64,000 bases of DNA. Source: Streptacidiphilus sp041262525 (GTDB lineage: Bacteria > Actinomycetota > Actinomycetes > Streptomycetales > Streptomycetaceae). The stretch is taken from assembly GCF_041262525.1 (NCBI RefSeq), contig NZ_JBGCCK010000003.1, positions 308,598-372,597 on the forward strand, written 5' to 3'. Positions 34,185 to 43,653 of the stretch are shown here, in pieces. A program made the translations under genes and the position numbers. Each line of letters begins with the position of its first letter. Within the stretch, counting starts at the first letter, position 1. Below the pieces are notes generated by a model that was not told the DNA's origin, did not search any database, and saw nothing but the letters and a program-made list of their open reading frames with translations.

Positions 34185-35710
34185 GCAAGAAGCCGCCGAA
34201 GGCTGCGCGGCCGAACACGCCCGCCGGAGCGGTCCGCCTGTCGTTGAGCAGGACCGGGCGTCGGGCCGGGCTGTTCTGCCTCCTCCTGGTCGTGTTGCTG
34301 CTCCTCAACTGCACCAGACTGCAGGTCTTCCAGGCCAAGTCGCTCAACGACAACGCGGCCAACCAGCGCAGCGTCATCGCCCGCTACAGCCAGCCGCGTG
34401 GTGACATCTTCGTCGCGGGCAAATCCGTCACCGGCTCCAAGAACACCGGCAGCACCTACGCGTACCAGCGCACGTACACCGACGGCCCGCTCTACGCCCC
34501 GGTGACCGGGTTCTCCTCGCAGACCTACGGCAACACGCTGGTCGAGGGCGTCGAGAACGACCTGCTGACCGGTCAGGACAGCCGCCTCTCCACGCAGCCG
34601 CTCTGGGACGAGATCTCCCGGGCGTCGGTGCCCGGCGGGAATGTCTTCACCACGATCAACCCCAAGGCGCAGCAGGCCGCATTCCAGGGGCTCGGCACGA
34701 AGCGCGGCGCGGTCGCCGCGATCGACCCCGCCACCGGTCGGATCCTGGCGCTGGCCAGCACCCCCTCGTACGACCCGAACGGCGTCACCGGAGCCGGCCA
34801 GGCCGCCACGGCCGACTGGACGAGGCTGAACGCGGACAGCACACAGCCGATGCTGAACCGAGCGTTGCGTCAGACCTACCCGCCGGGCTCGACGTTCAAG
34901 GTGGTCACCCTGGCGGCGGCGCTGCAGACCGGGCTCTACAGCGGGATCGACGTCCCGACGAACTCGCCGAATCCGTACACGCCGAACGACACGAACCACG
35001 CGCTCACCAACGAGTCCGCGAGCGACGCGTGTACCAACGCGACGCTTGACTATGCGCTTCAGGTCTCCTGCAACACCGTCTTCGGCAAGGCGGGGGTCGA
35101 CGTGGGTGCGAAGAACATGGTCAAGACGGCGGAGGCATTCGGGTTCAACCAGACCGGCCAGACGGTGCCGGTAGGGGTGGTGAGGAGCAACTTCGACACC
35201 GGCCTGACCAGCCAGGCGTTCCTCGCGCTCTCCTCGATCGGCCAGTACGACACGGCCGCGACCCCGCTGGAGATGGCGGAGGTCGCGGCCGCGATCGCCG
35301 ACAACGGAGTGCTCATGCAGCCGCGGCTGCTGGACAAGGTCACTCGGAGCGACGGGTCTACGGTGCAGAGCTTCGGGGACAAGCAGTTCGGTCAGCCGGT
35401 CTCGGAAAGTGTGGCCACCCAGATCCAGCAGGCGATGGTGAACGTGGTCAACACCGGTACCGGCGCGAACGCGCAGATCCCGGGTGCGATCGTCGGCGGC
35501 AAGACGGGAACGGCGCAGAACGGCGTCGGCAACAGCGGCACGCCCTATGCGTGGTTCATCTCCTATGCGAAGCCCAACGCGTCGTCGGCCTCGCCGGTGG
35601 CGGTGGCGGTGGTGATCGAGGACAGCAATGCCAACCGCGCCGACATCAGCGGCGGCGGCCTGGCCGCGCCGATCGCCAAGGCCGTCATGCAGGCGGTCCT
35701 CAACGGCTGA
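34181..35710 (+). CDS. Class B penicillin-binding protein (PbpA-like)
   Basis: A 509-residue transpeptidase: one N-terminal membrane helix (~residues 24-45), a pedestal with DIF-type segment, then the transpeptidase domain with TYPPGSTFKVV (SxxK), SCNT (SxN) and GGKTGTAQN (KTG). It crosslinks glycan made by its SEDS partner, whose stop it overlaps. The ATG at 34181 is forced by this overlap. Terminates 59 bases before ribokinase. Confidence 0.93.
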   Translation: MSKKPPKAARPNTPAGAVRLSLSRTGRRAGLFCLLLVVLLLLNCTRLQVFQAKSLNDNAANQRSVIARYSQPRGDIFVAGKSVTGSKNTGSTYAYQRTYTDGPLYAPVTGFSSQTYGNTLVEGVENDLLTGQDSRLSTQPLWDEISRASVPGGNVFTTINPKAQQAAFQGLGTKRGAVAAIDPATGRILALASTPSYDPNGVTGAGQAATADWTRLNADSTQPMLNRALRQTYPPGSTFKVVTLAAALQTGLYSGIDVPTNSPNPYTPNDTNHALTNESASDACTNATLDYALQVSCNTVFGKAGVDVGAKNMVKTAEAFGFNQTGQTVPVGVVRSNFDTGLTSQAFLALSSIGQYDTAATPLEMAEVAAAIADNGVLMQPRLLDKVTRSDGSTVQSFGDKQFGQPVSESVATQIQQAMVNVVNTGTGANAQIPGAIVGGKTGTAQNGVGNSGTPYAWFISYAKPNASSASPVAVAVVIEDSNANRADISGGGLAAPIAKAVMQAVLNG

Positions 35711-35769
35711 GCCGGTTCCGTCCCTCCCCTCCGAGAGCCGCCCCCACCTGCGTTAAGTAGGGTGACCCC

Positions 35770-36675
35770 ATGCCGAAGATCGCAGTCGTCGGAAGCATCA
35801 ACCTCGACCTGGTCGTGCCCGTGCCACGGCACCCGCGGCCTGGCGAGACCGTGCTCGGCGGGGATCTGGCCGAGTATCCGGGCGGGAAGGGCGCGAACCA
35901 GGCGGTCGCCGCGGCGCGGCTCGGCGCGGCAGTCGCGATGCTGGGCCGGGTGGGCGCCGACGACGCGGGTGCGCGACTGCGGCGGGCGCTGGAGCGTGAG
36001 GGCGTGGACGTCAGCCGCGTCGAGGCGGTCGACGGGGTGCCGACGGGCCGAGCGCTGATCGCGGTGGACGACCTGACCGGGGAGAACTCGATCATCGTCA
36101 GCCCCGGCGCGAACACCGCCCTCGCCCCTGAGCACTGCGCGTCCGAGGGGGCACTGCTCCGCGACGCGGACATCACCCTGCTGCAGCACGAGATCCCGCC
36201 GGAGACCGTCGCTGCCGCGGCACGGCTGGCCGGCGGCACGGTGCTGCTCAACCCGGCGCCGGCCCGGGAGCTCAGCCTCGACCTGCTGCACATGGTCGAC
36301 CTGCTCGTCCCCAACCGGGAGGAACTGGCCGCGCTGGTCGGCCATCCGCTCCCTGACCTGCACGCGGTGGCGGACGCCGCCCGTTGTCTGCGCGGCCCGA
36401 CCGCGGTGGTGGTCACCCTCGGCGCCGAGGGGGCACTGCTCTGCGAGGACGGCGCGGTGGCCTTTGTGCCCCCGCACCCGGTCGCCCCGCTGGACACCAC
36501 GGCGGCGGGCGACGCCTTCTGCGGCGCACTGGCCGTCGGCCTGGCCGAGGGCCGGTCCTTGCACGAGGCCGTGCGCCGGGCGAACGTCGCCGCCGCGCTC
36601 AGCACGACCCTGGCGGGCGCCCAGCCGTCCCTGCCCACCCGTGACGAGGTCGCGCAGGCGCTGGGGGAGTTCTAG
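35770..36675 (+). CDS. rbsK: Ribokinase
   Basis: A 301-residue PfkB-family sugar kinase: VVGSINLDLVVPVPRHPRPGET, PGGKGANQAVAAARLG (sugar site), LLNPAPARE and DTTAAGDAFCGALAVGLAEG, which holds the catalytic Asp and anion hole. Phosphorylates ribose to ribose-5-phosphate. No transporter is adjacent. ATG 35770 follows TAGGGT, a -10-like box, at 7 bases; short or leaderless mRNA is possible. Confidence 0.9.
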   Translation: MPKIAVVGSINLDLVVPVPRHPRPGETVLGGDLAEYPGGKGANQAVAAARLGAAVAMLGRVGADDAGARLRRALEREGVDVSRVEAVDGVPTGRALIAVDDLTGENSIIVSPGANTALAPEHCASEGALLRDADITLLQHEIPPETVAAAARLAGGTVLLNPAPARELSLDLLHMVDLLVPNREELAALVGHPLPDLHAVADAARCLRGPTAVVVTLGAEGALLCEDGAVAFVPPHPVAPLDTTAAGDAFCGALAVGLAEGRSLHEAVRRANVAAALSTTLAGAQPSLPTRDEVAQALGEF

Positions 36676-36700
36676 CCGTACCGCGCGTAGCCAGCGAAGA

Positions 36701-36744
36701 CAGGCGCGGCGCGGACCGACCGAGGTCGGTCCGCGCCGCGCCTG
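36701..36744. terminator. Perfect 20-bp hairpin between convergent rbsK and chitinase
   Basis: CAGGCGCGGCGCGGACCGAC, loop CGAG, then the exact complement. Placed between two converging stops, it can end transcription from both sides. Confidence 0.9.
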
Positions 36745-36768
36745 ATGCGCCTGACGCGTCGGACGTGA

Positions 36769-38091
36769 CTAGCGGCCGTTGAGGCCGGCGCCGAGGGCGG
36801 CGGTCAGGCTGCCGTCGGAGGTGTCACCGTCCATGGACCAGACGAAGGTGCCTCGCAGGCCCTGCTCGCGGATGTACTGACCCTTGATCCAGAGGGAGAG
36901 CGGGTTGTCGTAGCTGTAGAAGGTGCCGGAGGCGGCGTCGTACTTGTACGGCTCGTTCGCCGCCGGGTCCCAGAAGGTCTGGCCGGGGGCGGTGACCACC
37001 TGGTTGTAGTTCGGGGTGCCGCCGCCCGCCGTGGCCGGCTGGAAGAGGCCGTCGCCGCGTGGACCGGGGGCGACGCCGGTCCAGGTGTGGGCGTAGTAGG
37101 GCACCGCGAGGCCGATCTTGCTCGGCTTGACCCCTTGCGCCTCGTAGTACTGGACGGCCTGGTCGACGCTGAACCTGTTGTTCGCCGGGTTCGGGTCACG
37201 CGGGTCCTGGGTCAGCGCGGAGGAGAACGCGGTCGGCCCGGTGGCCTCCCAGCCCCCGTGATAGTCGAAGGTCATGACGTTGAACCAGTCGACGACCTTG
37301 GCGATCTTGCTGAGCTCCAGCTTCGCGGCAGCGGCGGGGTTCGCCGAGGTGTTCGCGGTGAGCAGGTAGCGCGTGTCGGTCGCGTCGCCCGCGACGTCCA
37401 GCTGCTTGCGGAACTCCTGCATGAGCGCCGTGAAGTTCGGCGTGTCCTGCGGGCCGTAGGGGTTGCCGTTGCCCGGCTCGCCCGGGTACTCCCAGTCTAT
37501 GGCGAAGCCGTCGAAGATCCCGGCGGCGGCGCCTACCGGAAGACCCGGGAGGTTGCCGTTGACGTACTGGTCGACGCAGGAGGCCACGAACTTCTGCCGC
37601 GCCGCGTCGGAGGACGCGACCTGCGAGAAGCGTCCCGACCAGGACCAGCCGCCGATCGACATCACGATCTTCAGGTTCGGGTACTGCGCCTTGAGCTCGC
37701 GCAGCTGGTTGAAGTTGCCGAGCAGGGCCTGGCCGGCCGCGTCGGCCTGCCCGGTCACCGACTCGCCGGCGGCGAAGGGCCGCTGGTAGTCGGCCCAGCT
37801 GTCGCCGCTGGCGCACAGGCCGTCGGCGGAGATGTTGCTGAACGCGTAGTCGAGCTCGGTGAGGTGCTTGATCTCACCGCTGCTGATCAAATTCTTCTCG
37901 AAGTTGCCTGAGTAGATGCCCCATTGGGTGAAGTACCCAATGAGCTGCTTCTGGTTGTGGCCGTGGTCGCCTGCGTTCTCGTAGGCGGTGGCGGCGTGGG
38001 CGGGCGCGCTGCCGAGCAGTGCGGCGGCGCAGGCCGCGGCCGCGGTGGCGACGGCGGCACGACGGACGGAGGCGCGACGGATCGCTGGCAT
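36769..38091 (-). CDS. Secreted family 18 chitinase
   Basis: A 440-residue exochitinase-type enzyme. Residues 1-33 form the signal peptide (RRAAVATAAAACAAALLGSAPAHA). The GH18 barrel shows LKIVMSIGGWSWSGRF and the catalytic DGFAIDWEYP (DxxDxDxE) with an insertion domain around YYEAQGVKPSKIGLAVPYYAHTW and the final FVWSMDGDTSDG. It has no visible chitin-binding domain. ATG 38091 with GAGGAGA upstream; a longer in-frame extension is untranslated leader. Expression is likely controlled by DasR (site at 38158-38173), as for other Streptomyces chitinases. Confidence 0.93.
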   Translation of the reverse strand: MPAIRRASVRRAAVATAAAACAAALLGSAPAHAATAYENAGDHGHNQKQLIGYFTQWGIYSGNFEKNLISSGEIKHLTELDYAFSNISADGLCASGDSWADYQRPFAAGESVTGQADAAGQALLGNFNQLRELKAQYPNLKIVMSIGGWSWSGRFSQVASSDAARQKFVASCVDQYVNGNLPGLPVGAAAGIFDGFAIDWEYPGEPGNGNPYGPQDTPNFTALMQEFRKQLDVAGDATDTRYLLTANTSANPAAAAKLELSKIAKVVDWFNVMTFDYHGGWEATGPTAFSSALTQDPRDPNPANNRFSVDQAVQYYEAQGVKPSKIGLAVPYYAHTWTGVAPGPRGDGLFQPATAGGGTPNYNQVVTAPGQTFWDPAANEPYKYDAASGTFYSYDNPLSLWIKGQYIREQGLRGTFVWSMDGDTSDGSLTAALGAGLNGR

Positions 38092-38157
38092 GGACTCTCC
38101 TCGACGGGGGTGCCTCAAGCAGGAGCGGAACGCTTGCGCGGAAAGGGAGGCTTGGGC

Positions 38158-38173
38158 ATTGGCATAGACCAAT
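38158..38173. promoter_or_regulatory. Putative DasR site (dre) at the chitinase promoter
   Basis: ATTGGCATAGACCAAT, on the other strand ATTGGTCTATGCCAAT, close to the dre consensus ACTGGTCTAGACCA(C/G)T. A related half (GGTATAGGCCAAT) lies 25 bp upstream. The site overlaps the predicted transcript start. Confidence 0.65.
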
Positions 38174-38182
38174 GAGAGGGAA

Positions 38183-38210
38183 GGTATAGGCCAATCTGGC
38201 GAAGGGTCAA
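38183..38210 (-). promoter_or_regulatory. Putative chitinase promoter
   Basis: On the minus strand TTGACC (38210-38205), 16-base spacer, TATACC (38188-38183). A start near 38176 would fall at the edge of the DasR-like operator. Confidence 0.6.
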
Positions 38211-38401
38211 TGGTTTGGCGGGTGTGCACCCAGGCGCGTTCACAGGCGTGTGCACAGGCGTGTTCAGGGGCGCGCCCACACGTGGGTGCGCAGGATCCAC
38301 TCGGCCGGAGGTTGACCAACTCGGTTCACGCCCTCGGCCTCTGTGAACAGACCCGTCCCGCGCGAGCCGGGACTTCGTCCAGGCCCTAGGCTGGCCCGGT
38401 C

Positions 38402-39772
38402 ATGGGAAGCGCACTGCGACGCGGCGTCGGCCACGTCTGGGGGCGGATCTGCCGCATCGCGCGGCTGCTGCGGGATGCCGCATGGGCCGCGCCGGATCGG
38501 CATGTCGCGCTCGCGCCCGGACTGGGCCGACACGCGCGCCTCGCCCTGGGCGCAGTCGGGATCGTCTCCGTCGTGGTGCTGGCGATGACGGCGAACTTCC
38601 AGCTCAACGAGCTGGTGCCGGGCAATCTCGCGTGGGCGCTCGCCGCCCTTCAGGTGCTGCCGCTGCTGCTCGTCGTCTCGCGGCCGTTGGCCGCCTGGCG
38701 GATCAGCGCGCTCGGCATGACACTCGCGACCTTCGCCGAGGTCGGTCACGCGCCGACGCCGTTCTGGCCCTGGTCGATCAGCTCCTGCCTCGCCTTCGTG
38801 CTGCTGCTCTTCGTCACGGCCCAGCGCTACGGCCGCGACATCGCCGTCGCCGTCGACCTGCTCACCGCCGCGGCCGTCCTGCTGCCGGCCGTGCTCCTGG
38901 TCAACCTGCCGGTCGTCGTGCTCGCCGTCGCCGCCGTCGGCGTGACCCTGGTGCTGGTCCTGGGGGAGTCGATCCACTCCCGGCTGGAGGCCGAGCGCCA
39001 CCTCGAGGAGGCCGAACAGCAGCGCCGGGCCGGACTGGCCCGGCAGGCCGTGCTGGAGGAGCGCAGCCGGATCGCCCGTGAACTGCACGACGTCGTCGCG
39101 CACCACATGTCGATGATCGCCATCCAGGCCGAGGCCGCCCCGTACAAGGAGCCCGGCCTGCCCGAGCAGACCCGGCGCACCTTCGCCGCCATCCGCGAGG
39201 CGTCCACCACGGCGTTGACCGAGATGCGGCGGGTGATCGGCCTGCTGCGCGAGGAGGACGAGGGCGCGGAACGCGCTCCGCAGCCGGGCATCGACAGCAT
39301 CCCCGACATGGTCCGCGCCGCCCGCCGGGCGGGCATGCAGGTCGATCTGACGCTCAGCAGCGGACCGGAGCGGCCGCCGGCAGTGCTCGACGTCTCCGTC
39401 TACCGCATCGTCCAGGAGGCGCTCAGCAACGCCGGCCGCCACGCGCCGGGCGCGCACGTCGCCATCGAGGTGCTCCGCACCGCCGAGCGGGTGCGGATCC
39501 ACGTCGCCGACGACGGCTGTTCGGACAGCAGGACTGCGGCCGCGCCGCCGGGCGGCAACGGTGGGCACGGCCTGACCGGCATGCGCGAGCGCGCCGCGCT
39601 GCTCGGTGGCACGCTGCGGGCCGGACGGCGCGCGGACGGCGGCTTCGAGGTGACGGCCGAGCTCCCGTTGGACGGGTCGGCGTCGCGGATCGCGGCACGG
39701 CGTGGAGAATCGGGCACGAACGGGCCGGACGGACAGCCGGGCAGGCAGCCGGACAGACAGGGGGAGCAGTGA
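38402..39772 (+). CDS. NarL-type sensor histidine kinase
   Basis: A 456-residue kinase with several N-terminal membrane helices (to about residue 185), a linker helix (RLEAERHLEEAEQQRRAGLARQA), a HisKA_3 domain with ARELHDVVAHHMSMIAIQAE (His acceptor) and a HATPase with NAGRHAPGAH and GHGLTGMRERAALLGG. Partner of the LuxR-type regulator that overlaps its stop. The -10-like TAGGCT lies 9 bases before the ATG. DesK/YxjM-like; signal unknown. Confidence 0.92.
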   Translation: MGSALRRGVGHVWGRICRIARLLRDAAWAAPDRHVALAPGLGRHARLALGAVGIVSVVVLAMTANFQLNELVPGNLAWALAALQVLPLLLVVSRPLAAWRISALGMTLATFAEVGHAPTPFWPWSISSCLAFVLLLFVTAQRYGRDIAVAVDLLTAAAVLLPAVLLVNLPVVVLAVAAVGVTLVLVLGESIHSRLEAERHLEEAEQQRRAGLARQAVLEERSRIARELHDVVAHHMSMIAIQAEAAPYKEPGLPEQTRRTFAAIREASTTALTEMRRVIGLLREEDEGAERAPQPGIDSIPDMVRAARRAGMQVDLTLSSGPERPPAVLDVSVYRIVQEALSNAGRHAPGAHVAIEVLRTAERVRIHVADDGCSDSRTAAAPPGGNGGHGLTGMRERAALLGGTLRAGRRADGGFEVTAELPLDGSASRIAARRGESGTNGPDGQPGRQPDRQGEQ

Positions 39773-40482
39773 CAGTGACGGCGGGGACCGGGGCGGCCGA
39801 GGCAGGGGCGGACGCGTCCGACGCGATCCGGGTGCTGCTCGTGGACGACCAGGAGATGGTCCGCGACGGACTGGGCGCCCTGCTGTCCACGGCCCCGGAC
39901 ATCGAGCTCGTCGGCGAGGCGGGCGACGGGCTGCGCGCGATCCAGTTGGCACGCGAACTGCGGCCCGATGTCGTGGTCATGGACATCCGGATGCCAGGCA
40001 TGGACGGCCTGACCGCGACCGGATCGATCATCCAGAACGGCGGCGAGCAGGGGCCTCGCGTCCTCATCCTGACCACCTTCGACCTCGACGAATATGTGTA
40101 CGAGGCGCTCGCGCGTGGAGCCAGCGGCTTTCTGCTCAAGGACGCCCCGGCGCGCGACCTGATCAACGCCGTCCGGGTGATCGCGGCGGGCCAGGCGCTG
40201 CTCGCCCCCTCGGTCACCCGTCGTCTGATCGCCGACGTCGCTCGCCGCCGCCGGGCCGGAAACCTGCGGCCCGAGGCCGTCTCCGCGTTGACGGCGCGGG
40301 AGCTCGACGTGTTGCGCCAGGTCGCCAGAGGCTTCTCAAACTCCGAGATCGCCGACGAGTTGGTGCTCTCCGAGCAGACCATCAAGACCCATGTCGGGCG
40401 GATCCTGGCCAAACTGGAGCTGCGCGACCGCACCCAGGCAGTCGTTTTCGCCTACGAGCACGGCCTGGCCGGCGGCGACTGA
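39769..40482 (+). CDS. NarL/LuxR-type response regulator
   Basis: A 237-residue regulator. Receiver: VLLVDDQEMVRDGL, phospho-Asp in VVMDIRMPGMDG, and switch Lys in FLLKDAPARDL. LuxR-type HTH: LTARELDVLRQVARGFSNSEIADELVLSEQTIKTHVGRILAKLELRDR. Overlaps the kinase by 4 bases (GTGA); a second GTG two codons in is possible. DNA targets unknown. Confidence 0.93.
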   Translation: MTVTAGTGAAEAGADASDAIRVLLVDDQEMVRDGLGALLSTAPDIELVGEAGDGLRAIQLARELRPDVVVMDIRMPGMDGLTATGSIIQNGGEQGPRVLILTTFDLDEYVYEALARGASGFLLKDAPARDLINAVRVIAAGQALLAPSVTRRLIADVARRRRAGNLRPEAVSALTARELDVLRQVARGFSNSEIADELVLSEQTIKTHVGRILAKLELRDRTQAVVFAYEHGLAGGD

Positions 40483-40646
40483 GACGGTGACCCGAACGCG
40501 ACCCCATCGGCGACCGACCCGGCCGCGCAGGCGGTGACTGAAATGGCCTCGGCGGCGACTCCAGGTGGCCCCCTACTGGGGGAGGATGGGTGAACAACCC
40601 TGGAGTGTGACGACAGCACGGCCCGTCCCTTCCTACGCTTGGCAGT

Positions 40647-42029
40647 GTGACGACGACTCATGCCCGTTCGGGGGAGGCGCGACGAGCCGCCGCGCGCCTC
40701 TGGCTGCCACGCCAGCGAGCCGAGCAGCATGCCTCCGGACCCGATGGCCCCTTCTCGACGGGGGCGTTCCGCCGCCTGCCCTGGGTGCTCGCAGCCCTGG
40801 GCTGCGCCGGCTGGGCCTTCGCGTTCCCGCTGATCTCCTCCCTCGCCTCGCAGCGCGCCTGGGGCTGGTCCGCAGGCGTCGGGTACCTGCTCGCGGCGCT
40901 GAGCGCCGCACTGTTGCCGCGCCCGCACGCCCTGCGGGCGGCCGTGGGGATCGCCCTGGCCGGTGCGGTCGCCGTGCCGCTGGGCCTGCTGCTGGCGCGG
41001 GGCGAGGCCCAGTCCGAGGTCTGGGTCGTGCAGGAGTCGGCCACCCGGCTGCTGCACACCGGCAGCCCCTATCTGCTGCACCCGACCAACTGGACGGGCT
41101 ACACGCCCTACCTGCCAGGCATGACGCTCTTCGGCTTCCCGCACCTGATCCTGCCGAGCGTCCTCGGGGACGCCAGGGTCTGGTTCCTGGTGACCTTCCT
41201 GGCCTGCCTCGTCGCCACCTGGCGGCTGTTGCGGGGCGGGCCGCTCGCGGTGCCGCTCGCCGCCGTCGTCGCCTCACCGCTGGTCGCCCTGCCGGCGGCG
41301 GTGAGCGGCGTGGACCTGCCGATGATCGGAGGCTGCTGCCTGGCGCTGGCGCTGGCCGGACGCGGCCACGGCGCGCGGGCGGGCGTGGTGCTGGGCCTGG
41401 TCTGCGCGCTGAAGTGGACGGCGTGGCCGGCGGTGCCGGTCGCGCTGCTGCTGCTCCTCCAGGTGCGCGGGCGCCGCGCGGCACTGCGCGGGGTCGGTTG
41501 GACGCTGCTGGTCGGCGGCGCGCTGGTGCTGCCGTTCGCACTGGCCTTCCCGGGCGCGATGCTGGAGCAGGTCGTCCGCTTCCCGCTCGGCCTCTCCACG
41601 GTGAAGACCCCGGCCGGCAGCCCGCTGCCTGGCCACCTGCTGGCCCAGCTGGGCCCTGCCGGGCGAACGGCGTCGCTGGCCCTGTTCGGCCTGGGCGGCC
41701 TGGCCATCTGCGTCTGGCTGCTGGTCCGCCCGCCTCGTGACGCCAAGGCGGCCTGCGACCGGCTGGCGCTGGGCGTGGCGACAGCGTTCCTGCTGGCCCC
41801 TGCGGGACGCTTCGGCTACCTGCAGCTCCCGGTCCTGCTGGCCCTCTGGCCCCGGCTGGCCCTGGGCACGAGCCGAGCCCTCATCCCGGCGCTGCACGAC
41901 GACTGCCCGGCCCCGGACGGCGCCCCAGCCCCAGCGCCCCCACCCGCCGAAGCCGACCCGGCGCCTGGCCCCGACCCCACGCTCGCCGAACCATCCAGCA
42001 CCCGGTCGGCGCGCTCCGCCCATCCCTGA
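40647..42029 (+). CDS. Polytopic membrane protein, GT-C/DUF2029-like
   Basis: A 460-residue protein with about 10 hydrophobic helices between residues 45 and 400. The loop after the third helix, WVVQESATRLLHTGSPYL...WTGYTPYLPGMTLFGFP, resembles the acceptor-site loop of DUF2029/GT87 mannosyltransferases that use polyprenyl-phosphate donors. A Pro/Ala-rich cytoplasmic tail follows. Glycosyl transfer is likely but substrate unknown. GTG start is 7 bases past a TACGCT box. It precedes a Tat lipoprotein gene on the same strand. Confidence 0.7.
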   Translation: MTTTHARSGEARRAAARLWLPRQRAEQHASGPDGPFSTGAFRRLPWVLAALGCAGWAFAFPLISSLASQRAWGWSAGVGYLLAALSAALLPRPHALRAAVGIALAGAVAVPLGLLLARGEAQSEVWVVQESATRLLHTGSPYLLHPTNWTGYTPYLPGMTLFGFPHLILPSVLGDARVWFLVTFLACLVATWRLLRGGPLAVPLAAVVASPLVALPAAVSGVDLPMIGGCCLALALAGRGHGARAGVVLGLVCALKWTAWPAVPVALLLLLQVRGRRAALRGVGWTLLVGGALVLPFALAFPGAMLEQVVRFPLGLSTVKTPAGSPLPGHLLAQLGPAGRTASLALFGLGGLAICVWLLVRPPRDAKAACDRLALGVATAFLLAPAGRFGYLQLPVLLALWPRLALGTSRALIPALHDDCPAPDGAPAPAPPPAEADPAPGPDPTLAEPSSTRSARSAHP

Positions 42030-42098
42030 CTGCCCGCGCTCGCCACGACGCGTGGGTAAGGTCGTTCGGGGGTGACCGTCGGCCGAGGAGGCAGCAGG

Positions 42099-43646
42099 GT
42101 GGAGGAGAGCGGGGATCGGGGTCTGCCGCGTAGGAGCGTGCTGGGGGCGGCTGCGGCCGTCGGCGCGGGGCTGGGCTTGGCGGCCTGCGAAGCGGGTGGC
42201 ACGGCGAGCGGCGGACATGCGACCCAGGTCGCCGCGCCCAAGGGCACGGCCTCCACATCCGACGCGGCGGAGCAGGGCAAACCCGGCGCCGCCGACTGGC
42301 GGGTCACCCGCCTCGGCGCGCCCGAGGACATCGAGGGCTACGCCGACCGCGCGTCCGTCCGTCCGGGCGAGCCCGTCGCCCTGCACGTGTCGACCACCGC
42401 GCCCGGCTTCACCGTTTCCGCCTACCGCGTCGGCTGGTACCGCGGCACGCAGGCCCGTCTGGTCTGGAAGTCCGGCCGAGTCGCGGGACACAAGCAGGCC
42501 GCGCCGGTCATCGTCCCCGCCACCCGGACCGTGCAAGCGCGCTGGGCGCCGAGCCTGACCCTCGACACCACGCGCTGGCCGGAGGGCGCGTACCTCCTCC
42601 GCCTCGACGCAGAGAACCACGCCCAGCGCTGGATTCCGCTGATCATCCGCTCCGCCGACGCGCGCGGGCGGGTGCTGATCATGCACGGGACCGCCACGTG
42701 GCAGGCCTACAACACCTGGGGCGGCACCAGCCTCTACCAGGGTGAGAACGGCAGCTACGGCTCTCGCGCGCTCAAGGTCTCCTTCGACCGGCCCTACGAC
42801 GACAATGGCGCGGAGAAGTTCCTGGTCTACGAGCGTGCCCTGGTGGTCCTCGCCGAGCGGCTCGGCATCCCGCTCGCGTACACGACCGGCGTCGACGTCC
42901 ACAGCGACCCGTCCATCCTCGCGGGTGCGACCGCCGTCCTCTCGCTCGGCCACGACGAGTACTGGACCCCGCAGCAGCGCCAGGCCGTGACGAAGGCGCG
43001 CGACGCGGGCACGAACGTGGCCTTCCTCGGCGCGAACACCTGTTTCCGGCGGATCCGCGTCGAGGACGCCGGGCGTACCGTCGTCTGCTACAAGACCGAC
43101 TACCGCGACGACCCGGCCTACCTCCAGGACCGCGCACTCACCACGACGGACTTCCGCTCCGGTCCGGCCGCCGACCCGGAGTCGTCCATGACCGGCGTCC
43201 TCTACGAGGGCTATCCGACCGATGCGCCGTACGTCGTGCACGCCCCCGACCACTGGCTCTTCGCGGGCACGGGCGTGCGCGCGGGCGACTCCTTCGCGCA
43301 CCTCGTGGGGGTCGAGTACGACAGGGTGATCCCGAGCGCGCCGACGCCCCGGCCGATCGAGATCCTGGCCCACTCGCCACTGGTCTGCAACGGCAACCAC
43401 AGCCACTCGGACACCGCGTACTACACCGCCCGCAGCGGCGCGGGCGTCTTCGCCTCGGGCACGATGCGCTGGGTCGAGGGACTGATGGCCGGCGGCCACG
43501 ACGACGGTGGCGACCACGGCATGGACGCTCGCACGGCGGCGTTCGTCACCAAGGCGACGGAGAACCTGCTCACCGCCTTCGCCCTGGGCCCGGCGGCGAA
43601 CCACCGCCCGGCGCCCAGGGACAACGTGCAGTCGGTCTACGGGTGA
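42099..43646 (+). CDS. N,N-dimethylformamidase beta-subunit-like lipoprotein
   Basis: A 515-residue protein. The N-terminus has a twin-arginine motif and lipobox (PRRSVLGAAAAVGAGLGLAAC), so it is probably a Tat-exported lipoprotein. The chain continues with a beta-sandwich (RPGEPVALHVSTTAPGFTVSAYRVGWYRG) and a large domain (TWQAYNTWGGTSLY; LSLGHDEYWTPQQR; NVAFLGANTCFRRIR) matching the N,N-dimethylformamidase large-subunit region. The known enzyme hydrolyses dimethylformamide in the cytoplasm, so an exported relative may have another substrate. GTG 42099 with GAGGAGG seven bases upstream was chosen over GTG 42072. Its stop is 7 bases from the convergent PBP gene stop. Confidence 0.8.
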   Translation: MEESGDRGLPRRSVLGAAAAVGAGLGLAACEAGGTASGGHATQVAAPKGTASTSDAAEQGKPGAADWRVTRLGAPEDIEGYADRASVRPGEPVALHVSTTAPGFTVSAYRVGWYRGTQARLVWKSGRVAGHKQAAPVIVPATRTVQARWAPSLTLDTTRWPEGAYLLRLDAENHAQRWIPLIIRSADARGRVLIMHGTATWQAYNTWGGTSLYQGENGSYGSRALKVSFDRPYDDNGAEKFLVYERALVVLAERLGIPLAYTTGVDVHSDPSILAGATAVLSLGHDEYWTPQQRQAVTKARDAGTNVAFLGANTCFRRIRVEDAGRTVVCYKTDYRDDPAYLQDRALTTTDFRSGPAADPESSMTGVLYEGYPTDAPYVVHAPDHWLFAGTGVRAGDSFAHLVGVEYDRVIPSAPTPRPIEILAHSPLVCNGNHSHSDTAYYTARSGAGVFASGTMRWVEGLMAGGHDDGGDHGMDARTAAFVTKATENLLTAFALGPAANHRPAPRDNVQSVYG

Positions 43647-43653
43647 CGGCGGC

